Made by a program: the position numbers and the translations under genes
Part shown: in pieces, positions 15,091-15,510 of the stretch
Numbering within the stretch: the first letter of the stretch is position 1
How the letters are laid out: the number at the start of each line of letters is the position of its first letter
The notes under the pieces: generated by a model
Told to the model about the DNA's origin: nothing
What the model saw: the letters and a program-made list of their open reading frames with translations, nothing else
The model's database searches: none
DNA from: an uncultured Elusimicrobia bacterium
GTDB taxonomy: Bacteria; Elusimicrobiota; Elusimicrobia; Elusimicrobiales; Elusimicrobiaceae
Length of the DNA: 15,510 bases
Assembly (NCBI GenBank): GCA_947164805.1
Contig: CAMUXX010000007.1
Location: forward strand, 1-15,510
Direction: 5' to 3'

Positions 15091-15510
15091 AAATAAATTA
15101 TGATAGGATGATGAAACAATTTATAGAAATGACCAAAATTGATGCTACATCCAACAAAGAATTACCTATGCAGAAATATATGGAACGCGAACTAAAAAAA
15201 CTTGGGGGAAAAGTTTTTGTTGATAACGCAGGTAAAAAATTTAACACTAATGCACAAGGCAATGTTATGGCCAGGTTCACGGGAACAGTAAAAAGTAAAC
15301 CTTTCATTTTGGGGGCACATCTTGATACTGTTGCCCCTTGCAGCAATGTAAAGGCAAGTATTAAGAACGGCAAAGTTGTAACAGACGGAAAAACCGTTTT
15401 AGGTGCAGATGACCGTGCAGGCCTTGCAATAATTTTGGAAGTTATAAGAACTTTAAAAGAATCAAAAGAAGAATATCCTCCAATAGAAGTTGCCTGTACT
15501 TTATGTGAAG
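15087..15510 (+). CDS. M20-family metallopeptidase, peptidase T-like, C-terminus cut by window edge
   Basis: An open frame from the ATG at 15087 gives 141 codons with no stop before the window ends. It shows the zinc-site motif GAHLDTV and the bridging-Asp motif LGADDRAGLA, followed by the start of the TLCE(E) catalytic block. This is the order and spacing of the M20 family (PepT and related di/tripeptidases), cytoplasmic exopeptidases that release amino acids from short peptides. A strong AGGAG at 15075-15079 precedes the start by seven bases, and the start overlaps the DppF-like stop. Its place behind two peptide-transporter ATPases fits use of imported peptides. The lid/dimerisation domain and remaining zinc ligands lie outside the window. 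Confidence 0.86.
   Translation, partial: MKINYDRMMKQFIEMTKIDATSNKELPMQKYMERELKKLGGKVFVDNAGKKFNTNAQGNVMARFTGTVKSKPFILGAHLDTVAPCSNVKASIKNGKVVTDGKTVLGADDRAGLAIILEVIRTLKESKEEYPPIEVACTLCE

Noticed and set aside
15098..15373. Minus-strand open frame of 91 codons near the right edge
   Set aside because: It is antisense to the M20 peptidase gene, whose zinc-site motifs are clear on the plus strand.

Overview
The window is AT-rich and densely coded on both strands. It looks like a surface-polysaccharide (O-antigen/LPS-type) locus of a Gram-negative bacterium. The CDP-3,6-dideoxyhexose genes, polyprenyl-phosphate glycosyltransferases and an MsbA/PglK-type lipid flippase support this. The species cannot be fixed from sequence alone. 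An AT-rich gut- or host-associated lineage, for example Elusimicrobia or AT-rich Proteobacteria, would fit, but that is only an impression. No rRNA, tRNA, CRISPR array, insertion sequence or transposase was seen, and no stretch over 300 bases lacks a gene.

Left block (1-10112, minus strand). Nine genes are packed head to tail with overlaps or gaps of at most 11 bases, so this is very probably one operon read from about 10135 leftwards. In transcription order they are: an MsbA/PglK-like ABC exporter; an HpcH/HpaI-family aldolase; a thiamine-diphosphate (ThDP) enzyme of the acetolactate-synthase fold; a GtrB/DPM1-like glycosyltransferase; a GT87-like membrane glycosyltransferase; a GT2 glycosyltransferase; a second GtrB-like glycosyltransferase; an NAD-dependent epimerase/reductase; and a GT2 glycosyltransferase cut by the window edge.

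Centre (10113-10194). A short divergent intergenic region holds two back-to-back extended -10 promoters arranged as a near-perfect inverted repeat. It probably drives both blocks together.

Right block (10195-15510, plus strand). rfbF, rfbG and rfbH turn glucose-1-phosphate and CTP into CDP-4-keto-6-deoxyglucose and then, with an E3 reductase not seen here, into CDP-4-keto-3,6-dideoxyglucose. They are followed with almost no gap by two oligopeptide-type ABC ATPases (DppD- and DppF-like) and the start of an M20 peptidase resembling peptidase T.

How the genes may work together (inference). The rfbFGH product is the substrate that YerE-type ThDP carboligases extend with a two-carbon unit from pyruvate. 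YerF-type reductases then finish the sugar, giving yersiniose-like 4-C-branched 3,6-dideoxyhexoses. The ThDP enzyme, epimerase/reductase and pyruvate-class aldolase of the left block could carry out these steps. The glycosyltransferases would add the sugar to a lipid-linked glycan, and the ABC exporter could flip it.
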